A DNA stretch of 64,000 nt, taken from positions 26,772,485 through 26,836,484 of the forward strand of contig NC_134027.1 of assembly GCF_964204645.1 (NCBI RefSeq), read 5' to 3'. Positions 1-12,504 of the stretch are shown in pieces (position 1 is the first letter of the stretch; every line of letters begins with the position of its first letter). The notes under the pieces were generated by a model. That model saw only the letters and a program-made list of their open reading frames with translations, was not told the origin of the DNA and searched no databases. The stretch is from Tubulanus polymorphus (lineage: Eukaryota; Nemertea; Palaeonemertea; Tubulaniformes; Tubulanidae). A program made the translations under genes and the position numbers.

Positions 1-703
1 AAATACAACAAACATTTTCGAAACAATTTGGGATACATGTATGTATATATTTATTTCATAGAATACAGGTATACAGAAAGAACAGAATTCAAATACATTT
101 GCCATCGGAAACCCATACATTTATATTTAATTCTTTCTTGAAGCCTGGAACGGATCAATGAGATTAATTTTTCGGCGCAAATATACAAATGTATGCCAGC
201 AGAAAAGCGATGATGTCATAATAGGGACTCCCATCGAACTAAGCATTATAAATAGCACCTGTAAAACTATCTAAGCTAAAAACGCCGTTTCTGGCGATGT
301 AGTTTTAAAAACTGTAACAGCTGAAAACGGCGGAAATGGCGTTTTTTAAGAACAAGCCAAAAATGGCAGAAAACGCCGATTTCGGCTAAATTGGCAGAAG
401 CAGTTTAAAACTGAGTAATCCATAAATGGCTGATTCTGCCGTTATTGGCGGAAAACGCCGAAATTGGCAGAATAAGCCGTTTTTGGAAAGTGTTCCTGAC
501 TGTTAGTTAACGTTAGTTCGTTATCTGATGAATAAATCCAGGTTGTTTCATGAATCAATTATGGATATCTGCTGACCAAAAACTCTGATGATACGAGTCC
601 CTAAGCTTCAAGCAGCACTATGATCTTATTCAATAATTTTATAAAATTTTGGTTGTTTTTTTTAGATTTTACTTGTTCGAAGAAATGGCAGTAAAGAGCA
701 TCA
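1..703. other. Upstream region of the TATDN2-like gene with degenerate GC-core repeats
   Basis: No open frame of note. Positions 280-490 hold a degenerate, irregularly spaced repeat built on AACGCC and GGCGTT cores with AAATTGGCAG tails, in both orientations, so the strand can fold on itself. A possible splice acceptor (a T-run ending in TTTAG) lies near 665, so the coding exon at 704 may be preceded by a non-coding exon. The upstream ATG near 684 opens only a short frame that stops quickly. Confidence 0.4.
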
Positions 704-3700
704 ATGGATGTTACTCGACAAAGAAGTGCGCTAGGGGGTTCAGCTAGATTGTTCTTGCACGGAATACAAGGAATCGGAATATCCTATCGAGGAATCGGAC
801 GTGGGGGAGGAATCAAAGATTCCGCAGATAATAAAGACCTCGTTCAACCTGAAACGCGCGTGAAATCAGTGAAATCTTCTACGAGTTGTGACAAGGATTT
901 AATCATCGATTCAAATCATTTCTCACGGAGGAAATCAAGAATAAATAGTGAAACTACCGCGGTGACTCGTTCAGAATCTGTGAATGAAATAGAAATAACG
1001 AAAACTTGCGTGAAAAATAAAGATCCGGAATTTGTGATAAAGAATAAGTTTAAAACTGAACTGAAAACTGAACCACGAAATAAGACCGAAATTCAAAAGA
1101 AAAAAAATGATGACAAAAAACAACGCGAAAAAACAGTGAATAGAAAAGTTTCAGAGCAAACGAAACAAGATCAGAAATTTCCTCAACAGACGACGTATTT
1201 CAGTGAATTAAAGAGACCGGTGACCAGCGACGCGAGACCAGTAAACACTAGTACTAAACCAGTAAACACTAGTACTAAACCAGTGACCGCTTGTACTAAA
1301 CCAGTGACCGCTAGTACTAAACAAGTGACCGCTAGTACGAGACCAGTGACCACCCGGGCAAATCCAGTGACCACCAGTAGTACAAGACCAGTGACTAGCA
1401 GTAGAAGTCAAGTGACCACAAGTACTTGGCCAGAGACCACCCGTGCAAGTCCAGTGACCACCAGTAGTACAAGACCAGTGACTAGCAGTAGAAGTCAAGT
1501 GACCGCTAGTACTTGGCCAGAGACCACCCGAGCAAGTCCAGTGACCACCAGCAGTACAAGACCAGTGACTAGCAATAGAAGTCAAGTGACCACAAGTACT
1601 TGGCCAGTGACCACCCGAGCAGGTCCAGTGACCACCAGCAGTACAAGACCAGTGACTAGCAGTAGAAGTCAAGTGACCACAAGTACTTGGCCAGAGACCA
1701 CCTGTGCAAGTCCAGTGACCACCAGCAGTACAAGACCAGTGACTAGCAATAGAAGTCAAGTGACCACAAGTACTTGGCCAGAGACCACCGGAGCAAGTCC
1801 AGTGACCACCAATAGTAAAAGACCAGTGACTAGCAGTAGAAGTCAAGTGACCGCTAGTACTTGGCCAGAGACCACCCGAGCAAGTCCAGTGACCACCAGC
1901 AGTACAAGACCAGTGACTAGCAGTAGAAGTCAAGTGACCGCTAGTACTTGGCCAGAGACCACCCGAGCAAGTCCAGTGACCACCAGCAGTACAAGACCAG
2001 TGACTAGCAGTAGAAGTCAAGTGACCGCTAGTACTTGGCCAGAGACCACCCGAGCAAGTCCAGTGACCACCAGCAGTACAAGACCAGTAACTAGCAGTAG
2101 AAGTCAAGTGACCACCAGTACTTGGCCAGAGACCACCCGTGCAAGTCCAGTGACCACCAATAGTACAAGACCAGTGACTAGCAGTAGAAGTCAAGTGACC
2201 ACTAGTACTTGGCCAGAGACCACCCAAGCAAATAAAAGGACCAATACAACACCAGTGATTAACAGCACTAGAATAGTGACCTACAGTAAGAGACCAGGGG
2301 CTACTAGCATTAGTCCGACTGCCAATTTAACTAAACAATTTGAAATACTTAAAAAGTCATCGGATAAAGATTTAAGACGAGCGGATGAAATAGTGAATAA
2401 AATGGAAAACCTCAGCGTTTCATCAGAATCAGAATCTAAACAATTAGAAACTGTGTAAGTGAAACGTAGTTTGTTACACGTGGTGAATTTCAAATCATCT
2501 CTGAATTGAACAATGCCTTTTGTTATCCCCGCTATTGTGAAGATACTATTCTTCTGTGTGATCAGAAGCCATTCAGTCAAATCCTATTCATACTACCCGG
2601 CACTAGTACACAGTTATATCTCCTGATTTATAGAACTTGGTGTTATATATATTTACAGGTCTTTGGATGGTTCTCTTGATGGTTCATATGAAGAACGCCC
2701 CAAAGGTAATTCAAGTAGCCTACAGTCAGTGAAATTAGTAAAAAAGTAGAAAAGGACCTTGTAAAAACTAAGTAATTCCATTGAAAATTAGGTCTCAGAA
2801 AAATGTTTTCAAAAAAAGATTTACTCCTAAATCATTTGAAGATGAAGTTAAGAAGTAAAATCATTTTAAGGGTTTAAAAATTTTTGTGAAATTTGGCCCT
2901 TGTTATTTATTACATTAGAAAGGATGGCAGCACTGAGACTACCACTTTAAAAAGGTTTATGGTTTTTTCTCTCAAATATTTTCAGGGAAAAACTGATATT
3001 TAAATGTTTTTATTTCCTTCAGGTGATTCGTATCAATATTATACCGGTAATTCTGCTACAAGCGGTGATATGTATTCGGCGAAAACTTCACGAGTTCTCG
3101 ATGAAAACCTGTCTCGCGAGATGATTCATAAATTACAAAAAGAATTGGTTTCCAGGCAAACCGTACCGGGGCCAGTAGTCGATTTAACTCGCGACGATTC
3201 AGAGGATGAAATACAATTTCAATCTATGCCTACGAGTTGTGAGTGTTCTTTCGACTTGACGAAAAATGAATCAGTCGTTGGAAATTCTTCGGATTTCGAT
3301 GCGAAAAGTTCCGACGAAAGAAGAGTCGAAACGCCGAAAAGGAAAATAGTTACGGATGACACGTACAGTAAGAAACGACGTGTCATAGGTGTAAATAGTG
3401 AGAGCAGCGTTCTGTCCTCGTACGGACTGGGACTAGGACCAGATGAGAGTAGTATTCCGTCTGCGTATGGACGCGGGCTAGGACGAGGTGAGAGTTGCGT
3501 TTCATCTACGCACGGACACGGGGTAGGACGAGGTGAGGGTTGTCTTCCGTCTGCTTACGGACGCGGGCGAGGACGAGGAAAATTGAACCAGCCGAAACAA
3601 CTTGAAAACGTTGCTAAAGAAACTGATGAAAGAATCATCGTTATTAAAAGTGTCCAAGATGACAATGCTGACGATAGTAGATCGTTCTCTAGAGTAGATC

Positions 3701-6700
3701 ACGCGGTAGATCGTGATAAAAACGTGTTCGAAGACGCGACGAATCTTGTCGGTTCCGAAAATTGTGAAAATCGGGAAGAATTGGAAAATAAGAAACCGAC
3801 GACGACCGAACGTCCTGAACAAAACAACAACATAGCGAACGAAGAGAGTCATTGGTCCGATGAATATTCCAGGTCACTTAGTGCATATAACCGTAGCGTC
3901 ATCAATGATAAATGTTCTGAACGAACTGCTTCGAAACGAGCTCCGCCAGGGTTTCAATCACCTCAACAATCGTCTTCAAATACATCGTCGACGAAAGTTT
4001 ACGCGGAATGTCGTTCCAGCAGCCGCCGTCGCGTTAAATCACCGTTTACCGACGACAGTCCGCTGCTGTCGGAAAACTATCGCAACTTCGATGAAAACGC
4101 TCGATGGATGTCGCCGTGGAACTGGCAAGGTTACGGCTCAAATCCGATGACCGGATTCGAGGATCTGCTCGGACCGTGCGGTGGTCCGCCTAACGCGATG
4201 ATGAACACTGATTATTCTAGCATGATGCAGCGACATCGGTTTATGACGTCGAGTAACCGTTTCATATCTCCGTATTATAATTACCCGATGCCTAGACCTC
4301 CCGGATTTATGAGACGACCCCCGGGATTTATGAGATCACCCCCTGAGGGATTCGCACCGCGCTGTTTTAACAGCATGCCTCCGCCTCCCGGATTTCAGAC
4401 GTCCGCGATACCTCAGATGCAGTATCCGTATTACCGCACGCTCGACGCGACAGCCGCGAACAGCGGTAATATCGGTAATAACTGGACCGAGGATGTGGTA
4501 ACGTCTCCTTCGGACAGCGGTTCAACGGCTAGCGACAAAACGAATGAATCCATCGATAAACAACGTAAGCTTAAATCTATTCCCGATACTAACAATAACA
4601 ATACGTCATCGTCGTCATCGGTAACGCCGAATAAAGATTTAAACCGATCTCTAAACGCGTCGCTCAATTCGACGCTCGTCGATTATTCGGATTCCGATAA
4701 CGAGGCCAGCGACGATTCGTGGGTCGCGCGTGATTTAGTCGGCGACACTAAACGACGTAACGAGTTAAAGAGTCAATCGAGCAGCAGCAGTTTGAGCAGC
4801 GACAACGAAATATTCTTCAAACCGAATCCGAATATAAATTTACCGAATCGTTCGTTGAATCCGTGGTTGAATCGTTACGCAGAGCAGACGACGAATTCGT
4901 CCAATCGGAGACCGTCGAATCGCGCGTTTACGAGTAGTTTCAACGATGATAATTTACCGGCGGCGACTCGCAGGAATCGACCGGCGAAACGTCTCGGTTG
5001 GACTAACGCGGGTATCGCTAAAACGAGTCCGAATACGATGACAACGACGTCGCCGCGAAGCGCCAATAATTCCCCGGTTACCGGCGGTGTGAATACGTGG
5101 TCGGCGTTCGGACAATCGGATTGGCGGAACCGAACTCCCGACGTGTCGCCTACGAGTTTCACTTACCCGAAACGTTACTCGTTCGAGTCGCCGACGAACG
5201 TCGTCTCGTCTCCCGTTGATTATCTGTGGAAACAGAGATATTACGCGAAGCTATCGATGAGCGACGTTAAATTCATCGATTCTCATTGTCACATCGATTT
5301 CATATTCAATAAATCGAAACATCGCGGATCGTGGAGCGAATATAAACAGTTACACGCCGATACGTTCATGGTTAACTACGCCGGCTGTATTACTAACTTC
5401 TGTGATCCGAGGACTTATAAACAGAATGGTAGGTTTTCAGGGGGGGGGGGGGCTGCATGGGTCAATTGATTAGAATAGGCTCCCGTTTACCGCTCGGAAA
5501 AAATACCTCTTCCTGCATTTGCAACAGAAATTTACCTATGTTTTACAGATAATTTTCCGACAATCTGGACGGCATCGGGTTATTTATGACTAGTATACCC
5601 TTTGATTAAATTTTGGGGGTCTCCTTAAAAAGCCTCAGTGAGGTCAAGGGGGTCTTGCGACTCATAAGACCTCCTGAATGTGACCCTGGACCTAGTTGCT
5701 AACTTAAAACCAGTCTTAGACCGACTTTTGTCTAAGTTCTGTAGCAAACCTTCAACCAGTCTATGATAGATTTAAGACCACTATTGGACTTACGTCATGA
5801 CTCTTCAACTTGACCTTGGTTTTAAACTCAAGTGTTGAATCTATATTTGATTCACTGATGATGATCGATCTATTTCAGGTGTATGGGTCGATATACTGAA
5901 AGAAGATCAGGTTTGGGGAGCTTTCGGTTGTCATCCTAAATGCGCGAGTGAGTTCAACGACGAGAAGGCGGAATTTCTTCGCGAAATAATGAAGCATCCG
6001 AAAGTTGTGGCTCTGGGTGAAATAGGTCTGGATTATTCAAAACAGTAGTGAGTATTAAAACACCTATCGATGAGTTACTATTTGAGTTATTTCGATGAAC
6101 CATCATCCTGAATGCGTCTCTTTTCTCATTTATTTTAGCTTTCTAGAAAAGGCCGATATTCAGAAAGAAGTCTTCATCAAACAGTTGAAAATCGCTATAG
6201 AATGCAAGAAACCGTTGGTAATTCATTGTAGAGAGGCAGATAAAGATTGTATCGAGATCATGAAAATGGTAAGCAATACGCAACACTTAGGAGTTAGTTC
6301 CGCTCTTCTGGACTCAGTTCCACGGTTCAGGATTTCATTTGGTTCCACAGTACAGGACTCAGTTCCACAGTACAGGACTCAGTTCCACAGCTCAGGACTC
6401 AGTTCTACAGTTTACACATCTTAGCCTCCTACTCTTCAGCATCTGTGCTTATCTTTCAAGATGGAGTTAAAGAACTTGTTAAGAAAGCATTTTGATATCC
6501 AAACTAGGAAGCGCCTTTGAACATCCATCATTGCACAATACAAATGATTTACTCATTGCTTCATTCAATAATTCCTTTATTCAAACTTTCATTTATTCAT
6601 AAGTCTATTCAATCATACCTTTATTCAATCCTTCATTCCTCTATTCAATCCTTCATTCCTCTATTCAATCTCTCATTCCTTCATTCCTCTATTCAATCTC

Positions 6701-7747
6701 TCATTCTCAATTCGTCATTCATTCATACCTTTTTAATCAATCTTTCATTCCTTCATTCCTCTATTCATTCATTCCTCTATTCATTCATTCCTCTATTCAA
6801 TCTCTCATTCTCAATTCGTCATTCATTCATACCTTTTTAATCAATCTTTCATTCCTTCATTCCTCTATTCCTTCATTCCTCTATTCATTCATTCCTCTAT
6901 TCATTCATTCCTCTATTCAATCTCTCATTCTCAATTCGTCATTCATTCATACCTTTTTAATCAATCTTTCATTCCTTCATTCCTCTATTCCTTCATTCCT
7001 CTATTCATTCATTCCTCTATTCAATCATTCCTCTATTCAATCTTTGATTCATTCATGCCTCATTTGTTGATGTATTGTATATATATATTTACAGTACGTT
7101 CCGCGAGATTATAAAATTCACAGACATTGTTTCACCGAGGATTGGGAAACCGCCGTTCCGTGGTTGGAACATTTCTCCAATCTATATTTGGGATTCACGG
7201 CGTTGTTGACGTATCCGAGAGCCCGTGGAATTCATGACGTTGTCCGTAGGATGCCCGTAGATCGGATACTATTAGAAACGGATGCCCCGTATTTTATTCC
7301 TTCATATGTAAGTACCGGTACTCGAATTGAGAGAAACCAAATATCTACTGCTGGACCCTGGACCCTCTCTGACACCCTTCTGCCATAACCCTGCACCCAC
7401 TCTTGATATTCTGCTGCCTGGTCCCTGCATCTCCTTGAACATTTGATACACCGTTCTTTCTATTAGAACTTCACCCGAGACAATTTTGACGAAAAGAACC
7501 CACAAATCACACATCAGACATTTTATCAGCAAATTTTCAAAACTGTGAATGTGTTCGGAGCTGATCTAGGGCTGTATTATTTACCGTGTGATTTGTGTAA
7601 TTACAGGTGCCGAGGGATGAAGTAAAGTTATCACATCCCGGTATGGCGTTGTGTGTCGCGTATGAAGTAGCTAAACACAGACGTCTTCCTATCGACGACG
7701 TTTTACAAATAATACGCGAAAATACTCGAAAAATGTACAACGTATAA
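704..7747 (+). CDS. TATDN2: TATDN2-like TatD-family metal-dependent hydrolase with very long N-terminal extension
   Basis: Exons 704-2454, 2659-2705, 3023-5428, 5879-6047, 6139-6268, 7095-7307 and 7607-7747 join in frame to about 1618 residues. The C-terminal ~270 residues (from ~1347) form a TatD barrel: the metal motif DSHCHIDF, then [30 protein letters not shown] and LLETDAPYF follow in family order. TatD proteins are metal-dependent nucleases; animal TATDN2 also has a long disordered N-terminus but is about half this length. Here the N-terminus has a 29-residue Thr/Ser/Pro repeat (~171-510), four glycine/arginine-rich units with a GRG-type core (3415-3580) and PPGF motifs (4290-4400). The first two exons are joined by phase only, so the 704 start is the least certain part; exons 3-7 are secure. 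Confidence 0.85.
1216..2232 (+). repeat. 87-bp coding minisatellite in exon 1 of the TATDN2-like gene
   Basis: About ten tandem copies of an 87-bp unit encode a 29-residue repeat. Typical pieces are [22 protein letters not shown] and VTTSST. The leading part (1216-1370) is a shorter, degenerate ~24-bp version of the same motif. Since the period is a multiple of three, other frames and the minus strand stay open as well, giving spurious long ORFs. Unit differences are mostly single codons (TTS/TAS, SNR/SSR, CAS/RAS). Confidence 0.9.
5688..5815. mobile_element. Foldback MITE, family B, degenerate copy (intron 3 of TATDN2-like gene)
   Basis: It starts with GGACCTAGTTGCTAAC and ends near CATGACTCTTCAAC. 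Internal TTAAGACC and GGTCTTAA words are arranged as imperfect inverted repeats. It matches the clearer copy at 7945-8084. Confidence 0.55.
6530..7060. repeat. ATTC-rich tandem repeat in TATDN2-like intron 5
   Basis: An array of ATTCCTCT, ATTCAATC and ATTCATTC words. It has a higher-order unit of exactly 120 bp: positions 6781-6900 and 6901-7020 are nearly identical. The + strand stays open for 107 codons with a low-complexity Ser/Phe/Ile-rich translation, which is not a gene. Confidence 0.9.
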
Positions 7748-7944
7748 AAACAACATGAATCATCGGTGTGAAAATTACAGACAGTCGTAGTTTGTGTATC
7801 TTATCATTAATTCACACACAGTATTATAATTATCATTAGTTATAAGTTTTATTTTGTAGTTTCATCGAGTTCATTCTATTTTGCTATTAGGCGAATGTAT
7901 GTTTAGTTAGACCAGGGGCCGTCCATTAAGTACACGTGTATCCA

Positions 7945-8084
7945 GGGGCCAGTTGCACAGTCGTGACTTAAGTCCAAAAGTGGTCTTAAAACTTAAGACT
8001 GGTCTTAAGTTGTTAGATTGTCTATAGAACTAAGTTGGTCTTAGACTGGTCTTAAGTCTAAGCCATGACTCTGCAACCGGCCCC
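7945..8084. mobile_element. Foldback MITE, family B
   Basis: About 140 bp with terminal inverted repeats: GGGGCCAGTTGCACAG at the left and GCAACCGGCCCC at the right. Inside are repeated CTTAAGAC/GTCTTAAG palindromic words. Related copies lie at 5688-5815 and ~23951-24090. There is no coding capacity, so it is a non-autonomous element. Confidence 0.75.
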
Positions 8085-8440
8085 AGAGGATCAAGAATTG
8101 AATACTGTAGATAATGTTTAATTGTATGCGTATTGTGAGTTCCATACACACTTTATGAATGGTCACTTTAGATAGATAAAAAAACAATGATTATTTCATA
8201 ATAAGCTCTTGACGATGTTCAAAGATGATGTTGAATTGAAAATGAATTTGAATTTTGTATATAATTCATGCAATTTGAGAATTATTATGTCGGAGAAATC
8301 TGCGAGATATTTCGGTGTTAGTTTTGTTATAATTAAGTAATAATGTCATAATCGATAATGTTTTATTTTTTGCAATATAATTTGAAGGTATAAAAAGCCA
8401 GTGTTTGTTGAATGTGTTTTGCTTTTCGGTTGTTTTGTGG

Positions 8441-8446
8441 AATAAA
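8441..8446 (+). terminator. Candidate poly(A) signal (AATAAA) for the TATDN2-like gene
   Basis: A canonical AATAAA about 0.7 kb after the stop codon, just before the satellite block begins. Confidence 0.35.
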
Positions 8447-8600
8447 AATGTTTGCCGGTATCATCCCTCCCTCAGATCATTGTATTGTATTATTTGGAAA
8501 ATGCTGTGTTTGAACCCGGGACAACCCTGTACATCCTCTATTCAGAATCAGGACCACTCTGAATCAGTGTCAGTACTTACTTTTAAGATATCAACATTTT

Positions 8601-8785
8601 ACCGTACGGTGCTGCCTCTATGCTCATCGTTAGCGGGATTTTTATACACTAACGTTAGTCAACTCTGGCAAGCTAAGGTCACGGAGTATAACTGGACAGC
8701 ACGTCGAACGTCGATTGCCAGAGTTGACTTTAGTTAGTGTATGAAAACCCCGCTAACGATGAGCACAGCGGCAGCACCGTACGGT
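8601..8785. mobile_element. Foldback element 'ACCGTACGGT', copy 1
   Basis: About 180 bp with ~70-bp imperfect terminal inverted repeats. The left end runs ACCGTACGGTGCTGCC, then CTCATCGTTAGCGGG, then CACTAACGTTAG; the right end mirrors this and closes with GCAGCACCGTACGGT. The centre has GTCACGGAGTATAACTGG. Each tip is the palindrome ACCGTACGGT. It has no coding capacity. Confidence 0.85.
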
Positions 8786-8930
8786 CGGAACACCCCTGCA
8801 CATCCTTCAGCATCAGGACAACTTGGACCACTCATGGGTTTGAACCCGGGACACCTCCGTACAGCCTCTATTCAGAATCAGAACCACTCTGAATCAGTGT
8901 CAGTACTTACTTTTAAGATATCAACATTTT

Positions 8931-9108
8931 ACCGTACGGTGCTGCCTCTATGCTCATCGTTAGCGGGATTTTTATACACTAACGTTAGTCAACTCTGGCA
9001 AGCTAAGGTCACGGAGTATAACTGGATAGCACGTCGATTGCCAGAGTTGACTTTAGTTAGTGTATGAAAACCCCGCTAACGATGAACATAGCGACAGCAC
9101 CGTACGGT
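8931..9108. mobile_element. Foldback element 'ACCGTACGGT', copy 2
   Basis: Same ends and centre as copy 1. Also preceded by a TTTAAGATATCAACATTTT stretch. Confidence 0.85.
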
Positions 9109-9464
9109 CTGGACACCCGGCCCTGTACATCCTTTATTCAGCATCAGGACAACTTGGACCACTCATGGGTTTGAACCCGGGATACCCCCATACATCCTCT
9201 TTTCAGCATCAGAACCACTCTGAATCAGAATCAGTAATTGATGGGTTCGAACCCGGGACACCCCTGTACATCCTCTATTCAGCATCAGGACCACTCTGAA
9301 TCAGTATCAGTAATTGATGGGTTCGAATCCGGGACACCCCTGTTCATCCTCTATTCAGCATCAGAACCACTCTGAATCAGTATCAGTAATTACTGGGTTC
9401 GAACCCAGGACATCCTTGTACATCCTCCACTCTGAATCAATATCAGTAATTATGCTGGAATCCA

Positions 9465-9580
9465 GGACCCAGTTCCACAGTTGTGAGTTAGAGTTAACTC
9501 TGAGTTAAAGTTTATTCATTTTCAATGTTTTATTTATCCCAGGGTCAAATCTTAACTCAGAACTGTAGAACTGTGGACCC
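9465..9580. mobile_element. Foldback MITE, family A
   Basis: Ends GGACCCAGTTCCACAG and CTGTGGACCC are inverted. The inner arms carry GAGTTAACTCTGAG and CTTAACTCAGAAC. Further copies lie at 10275-10390, 11716-11831, 21717-21868, 36286-36388, 52007-52107 and 63644-63740. Confidence 0.8.
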
Positions 9581-9744
9581 AGGACGACACTACAATTCAT
9601 CCTCTATTCAGCTTCAGGACTATGAATCAGTATCAGTTATTGATGGGTTCGAACCCAGGACACCCCTGTACATCCTCTATTCAGCATCAGTACCGCTCTG
9701 AATCAATTATCAGTAATAACGTTTTTTTGAGATATCAACATTTT

Positions 9745-9922
9745 ACCGTACGGTGCTGCCTCTATGCTCATCGTTAGCGAGATTTTTATACACTAACGTT
9801 AGTCAACTCTGGCAAGCTAAGGTCACGGAGTATAACTGGACAGCACGTCGATTGCCAGAGTTGACTTTAGTTAGTGTATGAAAACCCCGCTAACGATGAA
9901 CGTAGCGGCAGCACCGTACGGT
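9745..9922. mobile_element. Foldback element 'ACCGTACGGT', copy 3
   Basis: Full-length copy. It lies within the first ~812-bp higher-order duplication. Confidence 0.85.
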
Positions 9923-10274
9923 CGGGACACCCGTGTACATCCTTTATTCAGCATCAGGACAACTTGGACCACTCATGGGTTTGAACCCGGGATACCCCCA
10001 TACATCCTCTTTTCAGCATCAGAACCACTCTGAATCAGAATCAGTAATTGATGGGTTCGAACCCGGGACACCCCTGTACATCCTCTATTCAGCATCAGGA
10101 CCACTCTATATCAGTATCAGTAATTGATGGGTTCGAATCCGGGACACCCCTGTTCATCCTCTATTCAGCATCAGAACCACTCTGAATCAGTATCAGTAAT
10201 TACTGGGTTCGAACCCAGGACATCCTTGTACATCCTCCACTCTGAATCAATATCAGTAATTATGCTGGAATCCA

Positions 10275-10390
10275 GGACCCAGTTCCACAGTTGTGAGTTA
10301 GAGTTAACTCTGAGTTAAAGTTTATTCATTTTCAATGTTTTATTTATCCCAGGGTCAAATCTTAACTCAGAACTGTAGAACTGTGGACCC
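10275..10390. mobile_element. Foldback MITE, family A
   Basis: Essentially identical to 9465-9580, because the surrounding ~812 bp was duplicated with it. Confidence 0.8.
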
Positions 10391-10555
10391 AGGACGACAC
10401 TACAATTCATCCTCTATTCAGCTTCAGGACTATGAATCAGTATCAGTTATTGATGGGTTCGAACCCAGGACACCCCTGTACATCCTCTATTCAGCATCAG
10501 TACCGCTCTGAATCAATTATCAGTAATAACGTTTTTTTTTAGATATCAACATTTT

Positions 10556-10733
10556 ACCGTACGGTGCTGCCTCTATGCTCATCGTTAGCGAGATTTTTAT
10601 ACACTAACGTTAGTCAACTCTGGCAAGCTAAGGTCACGGAGTATAACTGGACAGCACGTCGATTGCCAGAGTTGACTTTAGTTAGTGTATGAAAACCCCG
10701 CTAACGATGAACGTAGCGGCAGCACCGTACGGT
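10556..10733. mobile_element. Foldback element 'ACCGTACGGT', copy 4
   Basis: Full-length copy. It marks the start of the 1440-bp higher-order duplication. Confidence 0.85.
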
Positions 10734-10860
10734 CGGGACACCCGTGTACATCCTTTATTCAGCATCAGGACAACTTGGACCACTCATGGGTTTGAACCCG
10801 GGACACCCCCGTACATCCTCTATTCAGCATCAGAACCACTCCGGATCAGTATCAGTAATT

Positions 10861-11064
10861 GTAGAGAGAATCCCACAATGATAATAAAAAGTCCGAAAAT
10901 GAAACTTCGAGATGGTAGTTTATTTCAACGTTTCGACTATATCCTAATAGTCATCTTCAGGAATAATGAGATACTACAAAAATTATGAGATATATATATA
11001 TACAATCCAGAGACAAAGAGACTAATTCAAGTAATCAGAGTTGATACAAACTAAAGGAAAATTT
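10861..11064. mobile_element. Dispersed repeat, family H (SINE- or MITE-like)
   Basis: About 200 bp starting GAGAGAATCCCACAATG. It has the small stem word ACTATATCCTAATAGTCATC and an AT-rich end. Near-identical copies lie at 12301-12504 and in a UBA3 intron at 38890-39090; partial copies are at ~14880-15030, 17550-17750, 48610-48690 and 58390-58500. The copies here were duplicated with the satellite; the UBA3 copy shows that the family is dispersed. Confidence 0.7.
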
Positions 11065-11242
11065 ACCGTACGGTGCTGCCTCTATGCTCATCGTTAGCGG
11101 GATTTTTATACACTAACGTTAGTCAACTCTGGCAAGCTAAGGTCACGGAGTATAACTGGATAGCACGTCGATTGCCAGAGTTGACTTTAGTTAGTGTATG
11201 AAAACCCCGCTAACGATGAGCATAGCGACAGCACCGTACGGT
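11065..11242. mobile_element. Foldback element 'ACCGTACGGT', copy 5
   Basis: Full-length copy directly after a family H repeat. Confidence 0.85.
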
Positions 11243-11715
11243 CTGGACACCCGGCCCTGTACATCCTTTATTCAGCATCAGGACAACTTGGACCACTCAT
11301 GGGTTTGAACCCGGGATACCCCCGTACATCCTCTTTTCAGCATCAGAACCACTCTAAATCAGTATCAGTAATTGATGGGTTCGATCCCAGGACACCCCTG
11401 TACACTCCTCTATTCAGGCATCGGGACCACTCTGAATCAGTGTCAGTAATTGATGGGTTCGAACCCAGGACATCCCTGTACATCCTCCACTCTGAATCAG
11501 TATCAGTAATTATGCTGGAGCCCAGGACGACACTACAATTCATCCTCTATTAATCTTATCAGTAATTGATTGGTTCGAACCCGGGACACCCCTGTTCATC
11601 CTCTATTCAGCATCAGAACCACTCTGAATCAGTGCAGTAATTACTGGGTTCGAACCCAGGACATCCTTGTACATCCTCCACTCTGAATCAATATCAGTAA
11701 TTATGCTGGAACCCA

Positions 11716-11831
11716 GGACCCAGTTCCACAGTTGTGAGTTAGAGTTAACTCTGAGTTAAAGTTTATTCATTTTCAATGTTTTATTTAACCCAGGGTCAAA
11801 TCTTAACTCAGAACTGTAGAACTGTGGACCC
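11716..11831. mobile_element. Foldback MITE, family A
   Basis: Same structure as 9465-9580, with inverted GGACCCAGTTCC and GGACCC ends. Confidence 0.8.
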
Positions 11832-11995
11832 AGGACGACACTACAATTCATCCTCTATTCAGCTTCAGGACTATGAATCAGTATCAGTTATTGATGGGTT
11901 CGATCCCAGGACACCCCTGTACATCCTCTATTCAGCATCAGTACCGCTCTGAATCAATTATCAGTAATAACGCTTTTTTAAGATATCAACATTTT

Positions 11996-12173
11996 ACCGT
12001 ACGGTGCTGCCTCTATGCTCATCGTTAGCGGGATTTTTATACACTAACGTTAGTCAACTCTGGCAAGCTAAGGTCACGGAGTATAACTGGATAGCACGTC
12101 GATTGCCAGAGTTGACTTTAGTTAGTGTATGAAAACCCCGCTAACGATGAACGTAGCGGCAGCACCGTACGGT
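11996..12173. mobile_element. Foldback element 'ACCGTACGGT', copy 6
   Basis: Full-length copy, 1440 bp after copy 4 and in the same local context. Confidence 0.85.
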
Positions 12174-12504
12174 CGGGACACCCGTGTACATCCTTTATTC
12201 AGCATCAGGACAACTTGGACCACTCATGGGTTTGAACCCGGGACACCCCCGTGCATCCTCTATTCAGCATCAGAACCACTCCGGATCAGTGTCAGTAATT
12301 GTAGAGAGAATCCCACAATGATAATAAAAAGTCCGAAAATGAAACTTCGAGATGGTAGTTTATTTCAACGTTTCGACTATATCCTAATAGTCATCTTCAG
12401 GAATAATGAGATACTACAAAAATTATGAGATATATATATATACAATCCAGAGACAAAGAGACTAATTCAAGTAATCAGAGTTGATACAAACTAAAGGAAA
12501 ATTT

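Noticed and set aside
1208-2227. 339-codon minus-strand ORF rich in [13 protein letters not shown]-type units
   Set aside because: It is the reverse complement of the 87-bp coding repeat. The plus-strand frame has non-repetitive coding flanks and splices to the TatD exons; this one has neither.
6517-6840. 107-codon Ser/Phe/Ile-rich ORF
   Set aside because: Low-complexity translation of the ATTC intronic repeat.
9243-9400. tRNA gene or tRNA-derived SINE, suggested by GGTTCGAATCC
   Set aside because: Only the B-box-like word is present. No A box, anticodon arm or acceptor stem, and the motif recurs in a tandem satellite.
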